From assembly GCA_028095005.1 (NCBI GenBank), contig CM051461.1, forward strand, positions 62,725,840 through 62,789,839: a DNA stretch of 64,000 nucleotides, written 5' to 3'. The position numbers and the translations under genes were made by a program. The stretch comes from Rhynchospora pubera (lineage: Eukaryota > Streptophyta > Magnoliopsida > Poales > Cyperaceae). Of the stretch, positions 36,897 to 48,443 are shown piece after piece; the stretch's first letter is position 1, and each line of letters opens with the position of its first letter. The notes beneath the pieces are model-generated. The model was not told where the DNA came from. It saw nothing but the letters and a program-made list of their open reading frames with translations, and did not search any database.

Positions 36897-37070
36897 CCTC
36901 AGTTCCGATCCGAAATTGAAGGAAATACCAAGGAACAACAAAATGTTATAAACCTTGCAAAAATATAGCCCAATCGTACTTAGCCTCAGTTCAGATTTGA
37001 AATTAAGATGAATAACATAGACAAAAAAAGGAAGAAGAAGAATTGCTCATAAAGTTTCACTTTTTACATA
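36897..37070. repeat. Diverged duplicated segment, copy 2
   Basis: Partner of 34,926-35,100, roughly 1.97 kb away in the same orientation. Sequence outside the segments does not match. Confidence 0.6.
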
Positions 37071-38102
37071 TCCATTTCTTGTTATCGCTTATAACAATAG
37101 CACTATTAATCGGAAAAATATTATATATAGCTCAAATACATAGTTTATTATTTTTTATCATACTCTAATTTTTTCAATGTTCATATTTATAACATTGCTT
37201 ATCAGCCTCTAATTTCTAATAGACTTCAAATCCAATTAAAATATCTGTGATAAAAAAAATATTATACAAATAAAAAAGAACGTAAACATAAAAAAAATTA
37301 AGCAATCAAATTAGATGAATAAACACATGAATGACGAGGCAAGGAAAATTGTTCCTGACAACAGTTGTAGTGTCATTAACATGAAACCCATGATCGTGAA
37401 CACCCACCTCTAAGTCAAAATACGTAAAATTGTAAAAAAAAAAGTCAATGAACATAAGAAGAATAACATTTGAAAATAAGAGCTTAATTTTGTAGAAAAT
37501 GCATCACGACAGTCATCAAGGTCTACCATGATTACTTGTTAAATCTGGTATAATCACTAAATCGATTTCTGAAACTTTTGGTTCCTTAAGCTCACAACAC
37601 ATGTTAAATATCCGGCAATTAACCATTGTAAACTAAGGCATGCATGTGCTAAGAAGGATTTCAACATGCAACAATGAAATCATTATTTTTAATTCAAACC
37701 GATGAAAGAGTTCTCAGATATATAACTGTATTAATTCAAGTTAAATTGTAAGTGTTGATAACTAAACTGAGCACAATATCATGACTAATGCTAAAAATAG
37801 TTAACGACTCAAAAAATATGTTTTTCTGAATCTACAGACTTAGTAATCACCAACAGTTTATATACCTTCCCCACTGCAGTTTCACAAATATTGGTTCGTA
37901 TTGATCGTTTCTCAAAATTAATATAAAAATAGAGCGATAGAGAGAAAAGGAAAGAGAGAGAAAGAGTACTGGAGTTTGGGATTAGAACATGATAGGCGGA
38001 GTTGCAGACGGAGATTTGACTGCTGTTGGGATTGGGAAGTGGATGGCTGAGGCGTGAAATTGGAGATGGGTAAGCAGCGGTTGAGTAAGATTTGATCGAC
38101 AG

Positions 38103-38291
38103 ACGGGGCGGAGCCAGGATTTCAAAATAAGGGGGGCAAAGAATAACCATGTTGAAATGTTTAAAATTTTTAATGGGGCAAATTGAATGATCTAACTCAA
38201 TAACATATAATTTTTACACTTTTTAGGGATTATTTTGAAAGTATGGGGGGGGGGGAATTGCCCACTTTTGGATACACTTGGATCCGCCCCT
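38103..38291. mobile_element. hAT-like MITE, about 189 bp
   Basis: The ends read ACGGGGCGGAGCCAGG and TTGGATCCGCCCCT, inverted with small differences. It is flanked by TCGACAG (38,096-38,102 and 38,293-38,299), extending to 7 of 8 bases. The CAGGGGCGGATC-type end is common in plant hAT MITEs. It contains a run of 10 G and interrupts the broken exon on the minus strand. Confidence 0.6.
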
Positions 38292-38299
38292 GTCGACAG

Positions 38300-38436
38300 T
38301 GGAGATGGAATAGAGAGGAGAGGGGATCCTTGACGTCAGCCTTGATGATGGGCTGGATGGCGGTGAGGTCGACATCGGAGCAAAAGGCTCGGAGAAACAA
38401 TTGCTGAGGAACCGTAGTCGGGTCTACTGGAGGCAT
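38300..38436 (-). pseudogene. 5' coding fragment of an unknown gene, cut by a MITE
   Basis: From an ATG at 38,436 the minus strand encodes about 45 residues of normal-looking protein (MPPVDPTTVPQQLFLRAFCS, then ...IIKADVKDPLSS) before running into the MITE. Across the MITE, coding-like sequence resumes in a different frame (VDQILLNRCLPISNF, about 38,050-38,096). One frameshift and one insertion therefore break it. I do not recognise the protein. An upstream ATG at about 38,472 is out of frame. Confidence 0.4.
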
Positions 38437-39490
38437 GCCTTCCTCCGTGCCCTTCCTTCCGCTTCTGCCATTGCTAGTTCTCTCTCTCTATGACTCTATC
38501 CCACTGCTCTTCTTGTCTCCACGAGAAACAAAATGAGGAAATGAAAAATTAAGAAGAAAATTGAGAACTAAAAGAAAGAAACTGAAGAAGCGCCGAGGCA
38601 GTAAATAAGGAGTAAATGAGAAAGTTAAACACGGGGAAGAAACCGAAGCTACGCAACGAATAGGATAAACGGATTAGATTAAAAACTTAAAAAAAAACAA
38701 CGGATATGATATGTTTTCGGTGTTTGAGCGTGTGCTTTGTTTTAAAATCCGCGCAAAAAATTCACAAAGATAATATTATACTATAGATATAGATACTATA
38801 GATATGAATAAAAAAAAAATACTATAGATATAGACATAGATACTGATACTGATTTGGAGTGATCTGAGCCTTTGATTATTTACCCTTTGGATAGCATCTA
38901 TCGAGTGATAGAGAAAGAGAGGCCCTTTTAACTTTAAGGGAGAAGACTTTATCTATTGAGCGATTAAGATCCAACGACGCGCACAAAAAATGAAAAAAAA
39001 TCGCTGCTCTCTCCGACAAGGTGCCCGCGGCCCCGGCCCGCCCTCTTTCTCTCTAGTCTCCGCTCTTCTTCTCACTAGTCACTAGTCACTAGCCTCCGCC
39101 TGGAAACAGAAAAGTCTTCTTTCCATCTCATTCTCAGCGAACCAGAGCAACTTTCCTTTGTCACTCGTTGATGCGCAATGCTCTACGCCGGAAGTTAAAA
39201 TCAGTTGTGATAGGTAATTTGACTCTCTCTCAAACCTAGGTTCTCGCCACTTTTCGTTTCTTCACTGATACTAGCATTAATTGTAATGGACTTATTCCTT
39301 TAGACATTACCCTTATTTAATTGCATAATTGTATCTTCTTAGTTTTGGGACAGATGAATATATATTGATTATGATGTGGGCTTATAAATAAAAGCGATGA
39401 AGTATTGATTAAGAAGTTTTTCTTTTAAATTTGTACAGAATTTTGGGATAGATGTTGAAGCTACATGTGCTATCACTTTTTATTCAGATG
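38437..39490. other. Possible promoter region, GC-richer and CT-rich
   Basis: It contains GC-rich and CT-repeat sequence (38,990-39,110). A plus-strand open start at 39,170 (MRNALRRKLKSVV) is followed by a donor-like GATAG|GTAATTTG at 39,213. This could be the first exon of a plus-strand gene or a relic; no second exon is identified. Confidence 0.25.
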
Positions 39491-39509
39491 CAAGCTCGGT
39501 TGCAGGTTT

Positions 39510-39653
39510 GAAGAGAATCGATGATCCGAGCCGTCCGATTTAATCTCAGCGGTTAGATTTTTTTCGAGCCTATCAATTCTGGTATTATGCACGGGGCATC
39601 TATAGCCGTTTGAGATTAAATCAACGGCTGAGATAAAAAACATCCAGTGAATG
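39510..39653. mobile_element. Inverted-repeat MITE, copy 1
   Basis: The left arm contains CGAGCCGTCCGATTTAATCTC and the right arm its near complement (GAGATTAAATCAACGGCTGA), ending AAAAACATCCAGTGA. The same arrangement occurs at 48,270-48,406. Confidence 0.6.
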
Positions 39654-39669
39654 GCCATCGAGAGGATGC

Positions 39670-41040
39670 AGTTTCATGTAGAGACAGTATACATTCTAAT
39701 GTGTAGGTTGCATGTTGATATTGGTAACGACTAATTAGAGCTAATTACCTGTCTTTGTTAAGGAAAATGGTTGTTGTAATTTTGAGCTGTAACAAGTACG
39801 TATGTTGTAATTTTGAGCTAATTACCTTGTTGTTGTTATCATGCTTCTGAATGTTAAACTTCAATTCTATTAAAAGTTGCATATGAGTTGCTTGTTATCA
39901 TGCTTCTGATAGTTCAATTCACGGTAGCTTCTTGTTTCAATAGCTTTGTTAATGATAGTGAGACATGTGAGTTGTAATGTATGAAATTGAGTTGTAACAA
40001 CTAACAACTGCTTGTTTGCACTTCTATGTAATTTGACTTGCATGCAACATTGGTGCAAAATTTGATGCAAAACTTCTTGCACCGGCCTTTGACAGATTTT
40101 ATTGTACCGGCCTTTGACAAATTTGATGCAACATTGGGGCACTTCTCTGTAATTCATTCTTGTACCGGTCACATTTTAAACAAAACTTGAAGCAAAACTT
40201 CTTGTACCGGCCTTTGACAGATATTCTTGTACCGACCTTTGCACTAATACTTTGCACGAGTACCTAATTATTTTTTTTTTCTAATAAACAAACAAGCACA
40301 TGTACTCATTATGCCTCTGACATACAAGTCGACAAAGAATCATGTCATTTGCTAAATATGTATGTTACACAAAAGTGCGTTTTTATTTGATACCAGACAA
40401 TTGGACCAGTATCCTCTACTGACTTTTTCATTAGAATGCCAACTTTCGATTCGAACCGTCCGATCTAATTTTGACGATTAAATTATGCTATGTGTAACAT
40501 TAAATTAATGAAATTAATATTAGAATACCAGGGTTTGGGTACGAAATCAAATATGGCATATCAGTAAATATGTCGGCTTTGAAGGATTGGACATTGGACA
40601 AGCCGGTGCTCTGGTAGGCACAAAAAGGTGATTTGGTTTGATTTTATTTAATTGATCAACCCATTGTCCCAGGCATTGTCAGGCTTCCAGTTCGAGTCGG
40701 ACAATCCACATGTATTCCGTTCTCTCATTTCCCAAATATTAGCAATTGTATTGATCAGGGAATAAGTGCGCCTAATCAGATTAGAGACCAATAAAAAAAT
40801 ATATATGTTACTTATTTGCGTAGTTGTTCAATGTATATTTATTCTGTAAGGTGGGAATAATTATAGTTCTGTGTAATTATCTATATTCAAATTTTTATTT
40901 AACAAAAATTCTGTCGCCTAACAAAAATTTCAAATTGTGATCGTTTCACTCGACACATGACAAAACGATCAAACAATTGAAACACGTTTCGTTTCCATCC
41001 CTAACAATGTCTATTTATTTGTAAGGTGGGGATAATCAGA
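39670..41040. other. Non-coding region with short repeated words
   Basis: At 40,070-40,246 the phrase TTGTACCGGCCTTTGACAGA recurs about five times, with variants. No gene or transposon ends were seen. Another copy of the CGAACCGTCCGAT MITE-type word is at 40,453. Confidence 0.5.
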
Positions 41041-41345
41041 ACTGGTACGGGGAATCCATGTACTTTGCCATTCCCTATCATCCTGCTGGGTTTGCTGAAC
41101 TGGGTCTAATTTTGGGCTCCACATACTCTCTGTCGCGTCTCCCCTTCATGTTCCGCTCTCTTCTTCTTTTTCGCTCTCCTCTCCCTGTAGCTCCCCCTCT
41201 ACTCTCTTCTTCTTTTCCGCTCTCCTCTCCATGTCGCTTCCCCTTTTTCCGCTCTCTTCTTCCTTCCGTTCTGACCATCTACAGATTTCTCTTTCTCTCC
41301 ATCACCGTCCTTCCTTCTTCCATTTCTTCTTCTCGTTTTTCATTT
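41041..41345. repeat. Pyrimidine-rich tract with two approximate 58-bp units
   Basis: CGCTCTCTTCTTCTTTT...CTCTCCTCTCC is repeated about twice. The plus-strand open frame over it (133 codons) is low-complexity Ser/Leu/Phe and is not called. Confidence 0.5.
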
Positions 41346-41504
41346 TTTTCGTATACAACAACACATAACAATTTAATATATCGCATAATTTGTAATAAAT
41401 ACTCCCTAGTAAAAAAAAAACTCTCATGTTATAATATAATAAGGTACTCCCTTACGTAAATATAATTACCCTAGTGAGACAAATTAAATACTTCTTTAAA
41501 ATAA

Positions 41505-42000
41505 ATTCATAATTGAAAATATATTTGACACTTCCTTAATGAATTTTATATACTCCCTTAAAAATAATTAGTTACTTACTTATTACAAATTACGTACTTC
41601 ATAATAAAAAAATAAATGAAAACATATTTGACACTACCTTAATAAATTTTATATACTCCCTTGAAAATAATTAGTTACTCACTTATCGCAAATTACTTAC
41701 TTCTATTGTAAAAGATAAATAAAAATATATTTTACACTCCTTTAATAAATCTTACATACATCCTTAAAAATAATTAGTTACTTCCTTATCACAAATTACG
41801 TACTTCCACAATAAAAGATAATTGAAAATATATTTGATACTCACTTAATGAATCTTACATTCTCACTTAATAATATTTATATACTCTCTTATCACAAATT
41901 ACGTACTTCCATAATAAAAGATAAATTAAAACATATTTGACACTCTCTTAATGAATCTTACATACTCCTCTAAGTATAAAATATATACTTCCTGATTTTT
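41505..42000. repeat. 103-bp tandem repeat, about 4.7 copies
   Basis: Units start near 41,519, 41,622, 41,728, 41,829 and 41,932. Each has ATATTTGACACTCNNTTAAT, then TTAGTTACTTACTTAT and CAAATTACGTACTTC. It is AT-rich and lies directly left of the solo LTR. Confidence 0.8.
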
Positions 42001-42016
42001 ATTAGGAGTGACGATG

Positions 42017-43657
42017 TGATCGATGGGAAAACCAAGTCTCAAAATAAAAATCTTGTGTTTGCCGATCTAATCGTTTGTAGAACAGCTTGAGGGTTGAATC
42101 CACATTGACGGTGTTGGAATATCGGTCTTTTACTTTACTAAACTAGCTAGACGGTTCAACTCTTATGTGAATTAAGGGTTGCAGGTGGGTCTAAATCCTA
42201 AGTCTAGTTTCAATGTCAAAACAATAATTAATGAGAGAGATTCAACAACTCAAAGTAATTCTAGGGTTTCTGGTTGCTAACACTTCTTCTTAGTCCCAGT
42301 TCCAGCAGCTCGCTAACTCTCGTAGCGGCCCGCTATAAGAACTTAGGTCGCTAATCTATTAGACTGGTCACTGGTTACTTGGTGGGCATAAACAACCTCG
42401 TTGGTTCACTCAGCGGCCCACTAGGATTAGCGATGTGAATGCAAATTGACTTAATTCAGTTGATAATTGTGCAGGGATAATGGCTTAATTAAGGTCCTAG
42501 ATCAAACTCTCGTTTAGGTCTGGTTATCAATTAATTAACCCAATTTCACTCGTATAGAATCTAGATTTCAACTATTGTTTCTTGGTCTAGTTTCTACAAG
42601 TTTATACCTTTCTAACCTATGAAATCTTTGAGTTTTCACTCTTGGAAAGGACTTAACTCTCGTTAACTAGTCATGGTTTATCCTTTCAGTTTACAACCTT
42701 CATGTTAATCATAATCATGCCTAATAATCTAAGTTTATTTGGACTTAACCACCTAGCAATTAAGTGAGCTCTACTTAACGGGTGTAAACAAATCTACTTA
42801 AATAATCATGGCATAATCAATTCAAGCAATTCAAGTAAGGTATAAAACACAAAGATATCAAATAAACTAAATAAACATGCAATCAACAACTAAGAATTCG
42901 AGTTTACAACCATAGCCCTAGAACAAACAATCAACAACTAAGAGACATCATACAAACACAAGAGAAAATGAGAATAAGGAAAGATTACAACCAATTGCTC
43001 TTGCTTCCCTCTTGTGTGTCAAAATCTCCTATCAAACACGTCTCTTGCTGTCGCAAATGACCTATTTGGCGCTGCCACGATCTGGACTTGAGACCTAACT
43101 CTCAAATAACTCAATATCTAACCCTAAATTTGACCTTGGATTTGATCTCCCTCTTGTTCTCCCTTTTGTTCTCCCTCAAACTAGTCTTTAATAGGTATTG
43201 GGAAGGTGTAGAAATGCTGGAAATAACTGATGACGTGCTCTGGATGCACCTGGAGTCGGTAGAAACCGCCATCCAAACATAGAACTTCTAAATCGGACGA
43301 TTTTGATAAATCTGGCAGTTCCAGGTCTGCAGGTCGCTGAGACTTTCAGCGGGTCGCCGGAAAATGTCAGCATTGCGTCCTGTCAGTATTTTGGGCATAT
43401 CTCCTTCATCCGAACTCCGTTTGAGGTGATTCAAGATCTGTTGGATAGCTTAGAACGAGCTCTTCAACTTTATGGACTCATCCAAGTCATTTCTTGTCCA
43501 GAATCTGCAATAAAATTAAAAAATATTTGTAACTCATTATTGACATAAAAACCTAATTAAACTAACCTAAACTCAACTAAACTATGTAAACTCAAGACAA
43601 TTGGTTTAGTTTGGAGACAAAATGGTACCTGAATATGCATATAAAATTCACTCCTCA
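42017..43657 (-). mobile_element. Solo LTR related to the element at 61.1 kb
   Basis: About 1,641 bp. On the minus strand it starts TGAGGAGTGAATTTTATA and ends near CCATCGATCA. It is alignable through much of its length with the plus-strand LTR at 61,101-62,838. Shared stretches are GTCTCCAAACTAAACCAATT, CACCTCAAACGGAGT, CAAAATACTGACAGGACGCA and TTTAGTAAAGTAAAAGACCG. There is no adjacent primer site or internal region. Flanks are CGATG (42,012-42,016) and CGGTG (43,658-43,662), a 4/5 target-duplication match. This fits LTR-LTR recombination. It carries its own AGCGGCCCGCT-type motif. Confidence 0.75.
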
Positions 43658-43960
43658 CGGTGCTTATAATAAGAGATAAGAGAAGATAAAAAAAGAAAAG
43701 GGGGAGAATAGAGGAGAGGAGATTGGTGAGAAGAAAGGTGAATGAGAGCGCGATGGGGATATGAAATCGGTGAGATGAGAGGTGAAGGAGGAGCGTGAAG
43801 AGGAGAGAAGATCCCACAGATCGGTGATAAAAAAGGTGAATGAGGAGTGCATGAGAAATAGAGCGGAAGAAGAGAGGAGCGTTGTTATTTGAGTTGATTG
43901 GACTATGAATATGTGGGATATCTAGGATGGCACGCTTATAAGATGTTAGTTAGTAATTCT
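43658..43960. other. Purine-rich tract right of the solo LTR
   Basis: GA-rich sequence with repeated GGTGAATGAG, GAGATTGGTGAG and AGAGGAGCG. No gene is supported. Its complement resembles the pyrimidine tract at 41.1-41.3 kb, so both may be ends of one older element; this is weak. Confidence 0.4.
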
Positions 43961-44045
43961 AGCCAAGCAAGAAATGAGAGAATACAACGAGAATTTGAGA
44001 TCTGTTTTCCATAGGGCCACGGGGAGGGATGTGCTTGGAAGGCCT

Positions 44046-44982
44046 ACTTTTTTTTTTAACGAGTGGAAAATTTCCACCTCTTTTCATTGAAAAAGAGGTA
44101 CAATAAAATACAAACAAGAATACAATGCAACAAGATGTCCAGTAGACTAATCTAATTATGGGTACTACCTCTGTACTTGTACCAATCCTCATACCAGTAC
44201 ACCTGCTACTCAATTGGAGAAACAGTTATTAACAAAAATCTCAAAATTGAACAAAAACACAATCCATCAGAAAAACAAAACATCACAAGAGTATGCATCA
44301 ACAAATACTCTAAAAAATCATTTTTATCAATCTTTGCCAATAGAACATCATCCCTGTCTTCTCCCTTTGAAATCAACACAAGCCTGACAAGTCCAAATAA
44401 TTGCTCATTGCTCCATCCTCCATCCTTTGAGCCTCTATCAGCTGCAAAGGCAACAACACAAGCATAGGTGTCATGCTCCAGATCTCCTCTTTTAAGTTTT
44501 TTTGACTCAAATTTTGCCAATAGCCTATCAACTCTTCAATAGCAGTACAAACCGAAAATATAGAGGTGAAAATCTGTTAAAACAAATATCATTTCTTTGT
44601 TCCATATAATCTAGCAAATATTGCTCACTAGTGCAAAAAAAACACTATTATTATCTAAGTTTGAAGCTATGCTCAACAAATCTTCCAAATGATCCAAAGA
44701 CAATAGAAATTAAACTGTTCTAAAAACCAATTCCAAACAAATCTATTATGGTCACACACAAAAAAAAAAGACTATCCATAGCTTCAATATGCGTGCAATA
44801 AACACAAAGGGGCCGTTTGGATCAAGTGGGAATTTAGAAAATTTTCTATTCCTAGACATAAATTTATTATAAACAATTAAAACTCTTCACAAAATTATAC
44901 ACTTCCCAATACTTTATACCTAAAAATAAAAAATTCCTCCTACTCCTAAGCGATCCAAAAGTTCCAAAAGAGCTCGCCAACC
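44046..44982 (-). mobile_element. Retroposon-like insertion with poly(A) and 9-bp target duplication
   Basis: GGAAGGCCT lies at 44,037-44,045 and again at 44,983-44,991; unit 2 has it once (about 49,038). The plus strand starts with a T run, so on the minus strand the insert ends in poly(A) after CAATGAAAAGAGGTGGAAAT, which resembles plant LINE 3' ends as I recall them. It holds a 104-codon minus-strand frame (44,206-44,520) of unknown type. No RT or endonuclease is visible, so it would be a 5'-truncated LINE or other retroposed sequence. Confidence 0.5.
44809..44967. mobile_element. MITE with GGGGCCGTTTGGATC end
   Basis: It starts GGGGCCGTTTGGATC and ends AAGCGATCCAAAAGTTCC, a partial inverted repeat. 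The interior has AATTTATTATAAACAATT. A relative lies at 52,418-52,560 (GGGGCTGTTTGGATCGCTTA). It is nested within, or at the 5' end of, the retroposon-like insertion. Confidence 0.55.
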
Positions 44983-45284
44983 GGAAGGCCTTTTATTACA
45001 AAACCAAATAAAACAAAACAAAAAAGGCCTTTTTTGAATAATTTTTCGGCTGCAGTGGGCTTTTGTAGTGGTTTCCACTTGCCACTGGTCACTGGGCCCC
45101 ACCATCCCCCACCCTTTTTTGTTTTTTATAATAAAATAAAAAGAAAATAATAATTGTCTCTGCTAAAGGGCTCCCAATCCCTATCCCAAATTTCCCAAAT
45201 CGGAGTTGTACTCGACGCACAATCAATCTCCAATTTCCTCAATTCCTGCCAAAAACCCAAAACCCAAATCGAGAAAAGAAAATC

Positions 45285-46774
45285 ACGGCGTACTTCTCCG
45301 TCGAGACGCTTAATTTGTGGCGTGCTAATCCGATGGCTTCTTCGTCTGCTTCCTCCTCCTCACCAGCACCAGGTATTGCTATCACTCTCGTCTCCTTCTC
45401 TCCTCTCCATGGTTAGTGTCACTGTCAGGGTTTTAAGGTTAGGGAAACTACCAAAGGGGATCCCCATTTTCAATTCTTTACTTATTGTTATATTATTATT
45501 GTAGCTTAACTAATTTTCTCAAAGTTTGCTTCCTAGTTCTGAATTCATTCATTATTTTATTGTTCACCTAGTTGTTACTTAATTTCAGAGCTTCCCTTTA
45601 ATTTATTACCTGTTATGTTATTCTATATGCATTCCATGCATCAGTGATCAGTCCCATCCTCTTATGTTATATTTCCTGATTATTATTAGTTTGTTTCTTC
45701 TTCCCTAATCCCTATCCCTCATAATTAAATTAAATTAAATTAATAGTTCATTCATTTGTTTTCTTCTTTCTCCTGTCATGGGTCTCCTTCGTCAAACTAA
45801 ATGCAAAATATAAGCAGCAGCATTTCAGCCAACAACACACTCGATGAACGACAACGAGGCCTACCAGCGGCAGTTGCTTCGCCAAGAGCTGCTGCAACTC
45901 CAGGATGTGGCGTTGGATACTCAACTGGAGGCCACGAAGGTCAGCTTCCATATTGGCGACAACCTCTGGAGGCAGCATATGGAGAGAAGGTGGATGGAGA
46001 TTGGGGTCACTTGGGAGCGCACGTTGATCGCCGCCACCAACTCTCCCTCTGCTCCCTACTTCAACGGCTTGCCTCCCCTTCGCCGTGTAACCCTGCGCGG
46101 AGAGGGCCTTGCCATGACGGGGACTTTTGACAGGTTCATGGCCGTCCAGCCTGTCAACCCGCACCTGCTTGGTGCCCTCCTCAAGATCGGCCCTGATGGC
46201 TTCAGATCCGAGCAGCTCAAGCACAAGTGGGCCCTGCAACTGGACGAGCTCAGCTCCATTGCACCTGAGTGGTCCATGATGATGACTGCCGTGCGGAAGG
46301 GGAATTGTCCCAAGGAATGCCGGCTGCCGCTGCAGGTACAAAGAGAAGTCTGTTAGAAACTGGCTGTAGTTAGGAATGCGCAATTGATTTTCTTTTTCAC
46401 ATGTTTCATTGCAATACTTTTCAACTTAAATGTAGGATGAAAATTCAGAGCTTTTGGACGAGGATGGCGACGATGATGATGGGATGTTGTCTGATGTGAA
46501 GAGGCTGGATAACGAGGTTTTGTCGTTGACTCGTGACAAGATTAACTGGAGAAGAGCTTCCAAGGAGTCTTACAATTGGTACTACCCTCTTGCCGGACTG
46601 AGCTCGCGCGAGGAGCATCTAACCAGGCTAGCAGAGCGCCTAACCAAGCGGGCTGAAGCAAGGGGCACAGCTTTACCGACTGAGAGCGAGGTCATCGGGT
46701 GCTTGCTTCTTGACCTCCTCGTCACCTCTGCAATGTCACCGTCTGTTTTGGCCGCTGTGTTTCCTTCTCCATGA
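45285..46774 (+). pseudogene. Unknown three-exon gene, copy A (start codon lost)
   Basis: Paralogue of the gene at 49,583-51,355. Exons are about 45,285-45,372, 45,818-46,335 and 46,436-46,774, with GT-AG introns at the same phases. The position of copy B's ATG is ACG here (45,285-45,287). The next in-frame ATG is 16 codons later (45,333) and would give about 298 residues. Exons 2 and 3 are open and strongly conserved (MNDNEAYQRQLLRQELLQLQ at 45,844; SYNWYYPLAGLSSREEHLTR in exon 3; stop at 46,772). The intron-1 acceptor nearest the ATG (ACAACAG in copy B) is ACAACAC here. An upstream AAGCAGCAG offers in-frame acceptors, so splicing may survive. It could be a functional variant using the later ATG or ACG, or an early pseudogene. 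Confidence 0.65.
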
Positions 46775-47190
46775 CCCGCTCTGGCGCTCTCTTGGACCTT
46801 ATTAGACCAGTAAATGGCCATATTTAGTTTTTACCTCCATTATTCTCGTTTTGTTGTCTGGAAACACTGTGGAATTGATGCTATACCTTTTAGGCCTGTC
46901 TTTCTGTTAGTTATGTACTTATGTGTGTTCTTACTTCTAAGCCGAAAAAGAGAAAAAAAAAAAACTAAACTTTAACTCTTCATATGTATTTGGATGTATG
47001 TTACAAGACACAAGAAAGTACGTAGTCAATTAAGAGCTAGTCGAATGGTGCAGTGTGTTACTTATTGTGTATATATATATATTTATTACCTGTTTAATAA
47101 ATAGTTAATTAATAAGAGAAAAGAGCGAGGAATTAATCTGGAAGGCCCGGGACGCACGCATGCATCGGAAAAAATAAGGTACAGAAGAAA

Positions 47191-47373
47191 CAGCGGCGGA
47201 TCTACAAAAAAAACATCTAGGTGGGTCTGACAACCTCTGTTTAAGTCTTCAGCCCCACTTTCGAGTGCTCCAATGGCAGAAAAAATTAGCTGGGGCTAAA
47301 GGGGAGCTCCAAGGGCTCGACGGCGTGAGGTGGGGCTCTAGCCCCACCCGCCCCGGTGGTAGATCCGCCCCTG
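47191..47373. mobile_element. hAT-like MITE, 183 bp
   Basis: The ends are CAGCGGCGGATCTAC and GTAGATCCGCCCCTG. An exact 8-bp duplication AGAAGAAA flanks it (47,183-47,190 and 47,374-47,381). Unit 2 has the uninterrupted sequence GAACAGAAGAAACA at about 51,736. This identifies a hAT-type insertion after the duplication. Confidence 0.85.
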
Positions 47374-47399
47374 AGAAGAAACATTCATTCCCTCCCAGG

Positions 47400-47713
47400 T
47401 AGGGGCGTAGGGCTGTCAAACGTCTCAGAAAACCACGGTAGAGCCTTATTTCGTTTTCGTTTCATTAACAAAAACGGTACAAACATCTATTCCGTTAACC
47501 GTTCCGTTTTTTAAACGTTACAGAATTCCGTTTCGTTAACCGTTCCACTTTACATTTTACACATAAAACAGTTTGAAATAAAGTTGAAACGGTCGAAACG
47601 GTACAATCTCCTGTTTCGTTATTGAAACGGTTTGAAATTAGACTGCCACTAACCGTTCCGTTTTTGCTTAACGTTACGGCATAACGAATATACAGTTGTC
47701 GTTGACAACCCTA
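47400..47713. mobile_element. hAT-like MITE, about 314 bp, with repeated AAACGGT words
   Basis: The left end is TAGGGGCGTAGGGCTGTCAA and the right end TTGACAACCCTA. CTCCCAGG flanks it exactly (47,392-47,399 and 47,714-47,721). The interior is rich in CCGTT and AACGGT words. It is absent from unit 2. Confidence 0.65.
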
Positions 47714-47730
47714 CTCCCAGGGTTCCAAGT

Positions 47731-48443
47731 AGGACTTTATATGAGCTGAACTCGAACTCGAACAAGTTACAACTCAAGTCAACTCGTGACTCGTTCGGGA
47801 GGCAGTTCCGAGCTATTCGAGCTAACTCGAACTAGTCATTTTGTAACTCGAGTCAACTCGTGACTCGGTATTCAACTCGTGAATATAGTGAATAGATGCA
47901 ATAATTATCTAAAAAAAAAAACTTCTGCACATACACAAAGAAATATCTCAGAACCCATAACACATGCATAAACCAAGTTGTGTTGTGCATCGACATGAAA
48001 AGATATTTGGGGAGTAAGCCTTTTTTGGACTATACAATATACACTGATATAATATTTTTATTTTCGGCATGTATATGTTGCTGACTCGAGTTGGAACGAG
48101 TCAAGTTGGACCTAACTCGAGCTCACTAAATAAAACTCACGAGTCAGCACAACTCGAGTTTTTAGAACTCGAGTCCTCTTAACTCGAGTTACCAATGAGT
48201 TTTTTTCGAGTAACTCACGAGTTACGAGTTGCTCACCCCTAGTCACAAGTCCCGACTACGCCTCATTCCAGTGGATGGTTTTTGATCTTAGCCGTCTGAT
48301 TTAATCTCAACAGATATGGATGCTCTGTGCATAATAATAGAATTGATAGGTCTGAAAAAATCTAACCGTTGAGATTAAATCAGACGACTCGGATAAAAAA
48401 CGTCCACTGAATAATTTTATTAAACCATCCAGAGAATATGATA
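47731..48443. mobile_element. Insertion rich in ACTCGAGT words, about 713 bp
   Basis: TCCAAGT flanks it (47,724-47,730 and 48,444-48,450), and unit 2 lacks it. From 47,745 to 48,240 it is dominated by AACTCGAGTT and AACTCGTGAC words. An internal edge ...CTCACCCCTAG at 48,241 suggests two nested insertions. The superfamily is not assigned. Confidence 0.5.
48270..48406. mobile_element. Inverted-repeat MITE, copy 2
   Basis: Arms of about 42 bp: the left starts CCAGTGGATGGTTTTTGATC and the right ends GATAAAAAACGTCCACTG. The core includes GTGCATAATAATAGAATTGA. Same family as 39,510-39,653. Confidence 0.7.

Larger units (their letters stand above)
33829..38095. other. AT-rich non-coding region
   Basis: No convincing gene was found. 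Short minus-strand open frames (60-76 codons, 34,759-36,377) are unsupported by domains or splice structure. The region has TA-rich and (TTA)n tracts (about 35,880-35,915). It has a 16-bp palindrome arm pair near 36,352-36,390 (ATAATACATGATGGCA and its near complement). It also has a diverged duplicated segment, listed separately. Confidence 0.5.

Noticed and set aside
41058..41459. 133-codon frame in the pyrimidine tract
   Set aside because: It is Ser/Phe/Leu low complexity from CT repeats.
45748..46383. 211-codon antisense frame opposite exon 2 of gene copy A, with a 194-codon counterpart at 50,164-50,748
   Set aside because: It is present in both copies only because the sense exon is conserved and GC-rich. 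It lacks its own splice or start logic and runs into the intron.
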